From Auanema rhodensis (taxonomy: Eukaryota; Nematoda; Chromadorea; Rhabditida; Rhabditidae): a stretch of DNA of 64,000 nt. The stretch is taken from contig OZ059898.1 of NCBI GenBank assembly GCA_964057225.1, forward strand, positions 6,944,001 to 7,008,000, in the 5' to 3' direction. Below, one piece after another: positions 63,967 to 64,000 of this stretch (position 1 is its first letter; each line of letters begins with the position of its first letter). Both the position numbers and the translations under genes were made by a program. Below the pieces are notes generated by a model, which was given only the letters and a program-made list of their open reading frames with translations, was not told where the DNA came from and made no database searches.

Positions 63967-64000
63967 GTAATATATTAAAACTATCCAGTATTAATTGGCT

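Overview
The window looks like nuclear DNA from a nematode. It is AT-rich, with dense multi-exon genes and mostly very short introns (about 40-55 nt, GT...TTTTAG/TTTCAG). One receptor carries the NRMT signature of nematode Srg-type serpentine receptors, and several genes have a splice acceptor at or just upstream of the ATG, as expected for spliced-leader trans-splicing. Most genes have a clear Caenorhabditis elegans counterpart. From memory, many of those map to C. elegans chromosome III, so this is probably a piece of the equivalent ancestral linkage group. The species is not determined.

Layout. 0-1 kb: 3' end of a PP2C phosphatase (ppm-2 type, +). 1.6-5.1 kb: vitellogenin/LDL receptor of RME-2 type (-). 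6.4-13.4 kb: a muscle-type myosin II heavy chain with complete motor but a rod cut to about 400 residues (+, 33 exons). 14.0-14.5 kb: small single-pass membrane protein (-). 15.3-17.0 kb: Srg-like chemoreceptor (-). 17-20.5 kb: 3.5 kb with little coding signal. 20.5-25.8 kb: C2H2 zinc-finger protein (+) whose 2.6 kb first intron holds a 438-bp hAT remnant with terminal inverted repeats and an 8-bp target duplication.

26-34 kb: ppm-1.G (-) divergent from a diacylglycerol lipase (dagl-2 type, +), followed by an aldehyde dehydrogenase (alh-11 type, +). 34.3-36 kb: chimaerin RhoGAP (-), divergent from the cobalamin-trafficking protein MMADHC (+). 37.6-42 kb: NOMO (nra-4 type, +). 42.5-44.3 kb: arrestin-domain protein with PPxY motifs (+). 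44.9-51.5 kb: Nup98-Nup96 precursor (npp-10, -).

52.4-62.9 kb: four same-strand (-) genes in transcription order prp-19, ulp-1, a mitochondrial ornithine carrier and gars-1. This matches the remembered gene order of C. elegans cosmid T10F2. The right edge holds the 5' end of a mitochondrial trifunctional-protein beta subunit (+), divergent from prp-19.

Most genes are conserved housekeeping functions: phosphatases, nuclear pore, SUMO protease, splicing, tRNA charging, mitochondrial transport and beta-oxidation. The unusual material is the short-tailed myosin with GA-rich long introns, the hAT insertion, a GC-rich open island at 20.1-20.3 kb, a 12-G tract at 14.92 kb and the possible dual-start glycyl-tRNA synthetase. 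I did not find a clearly new multi-gene system. No tRNA, rRNA or CRISPR was recognised.
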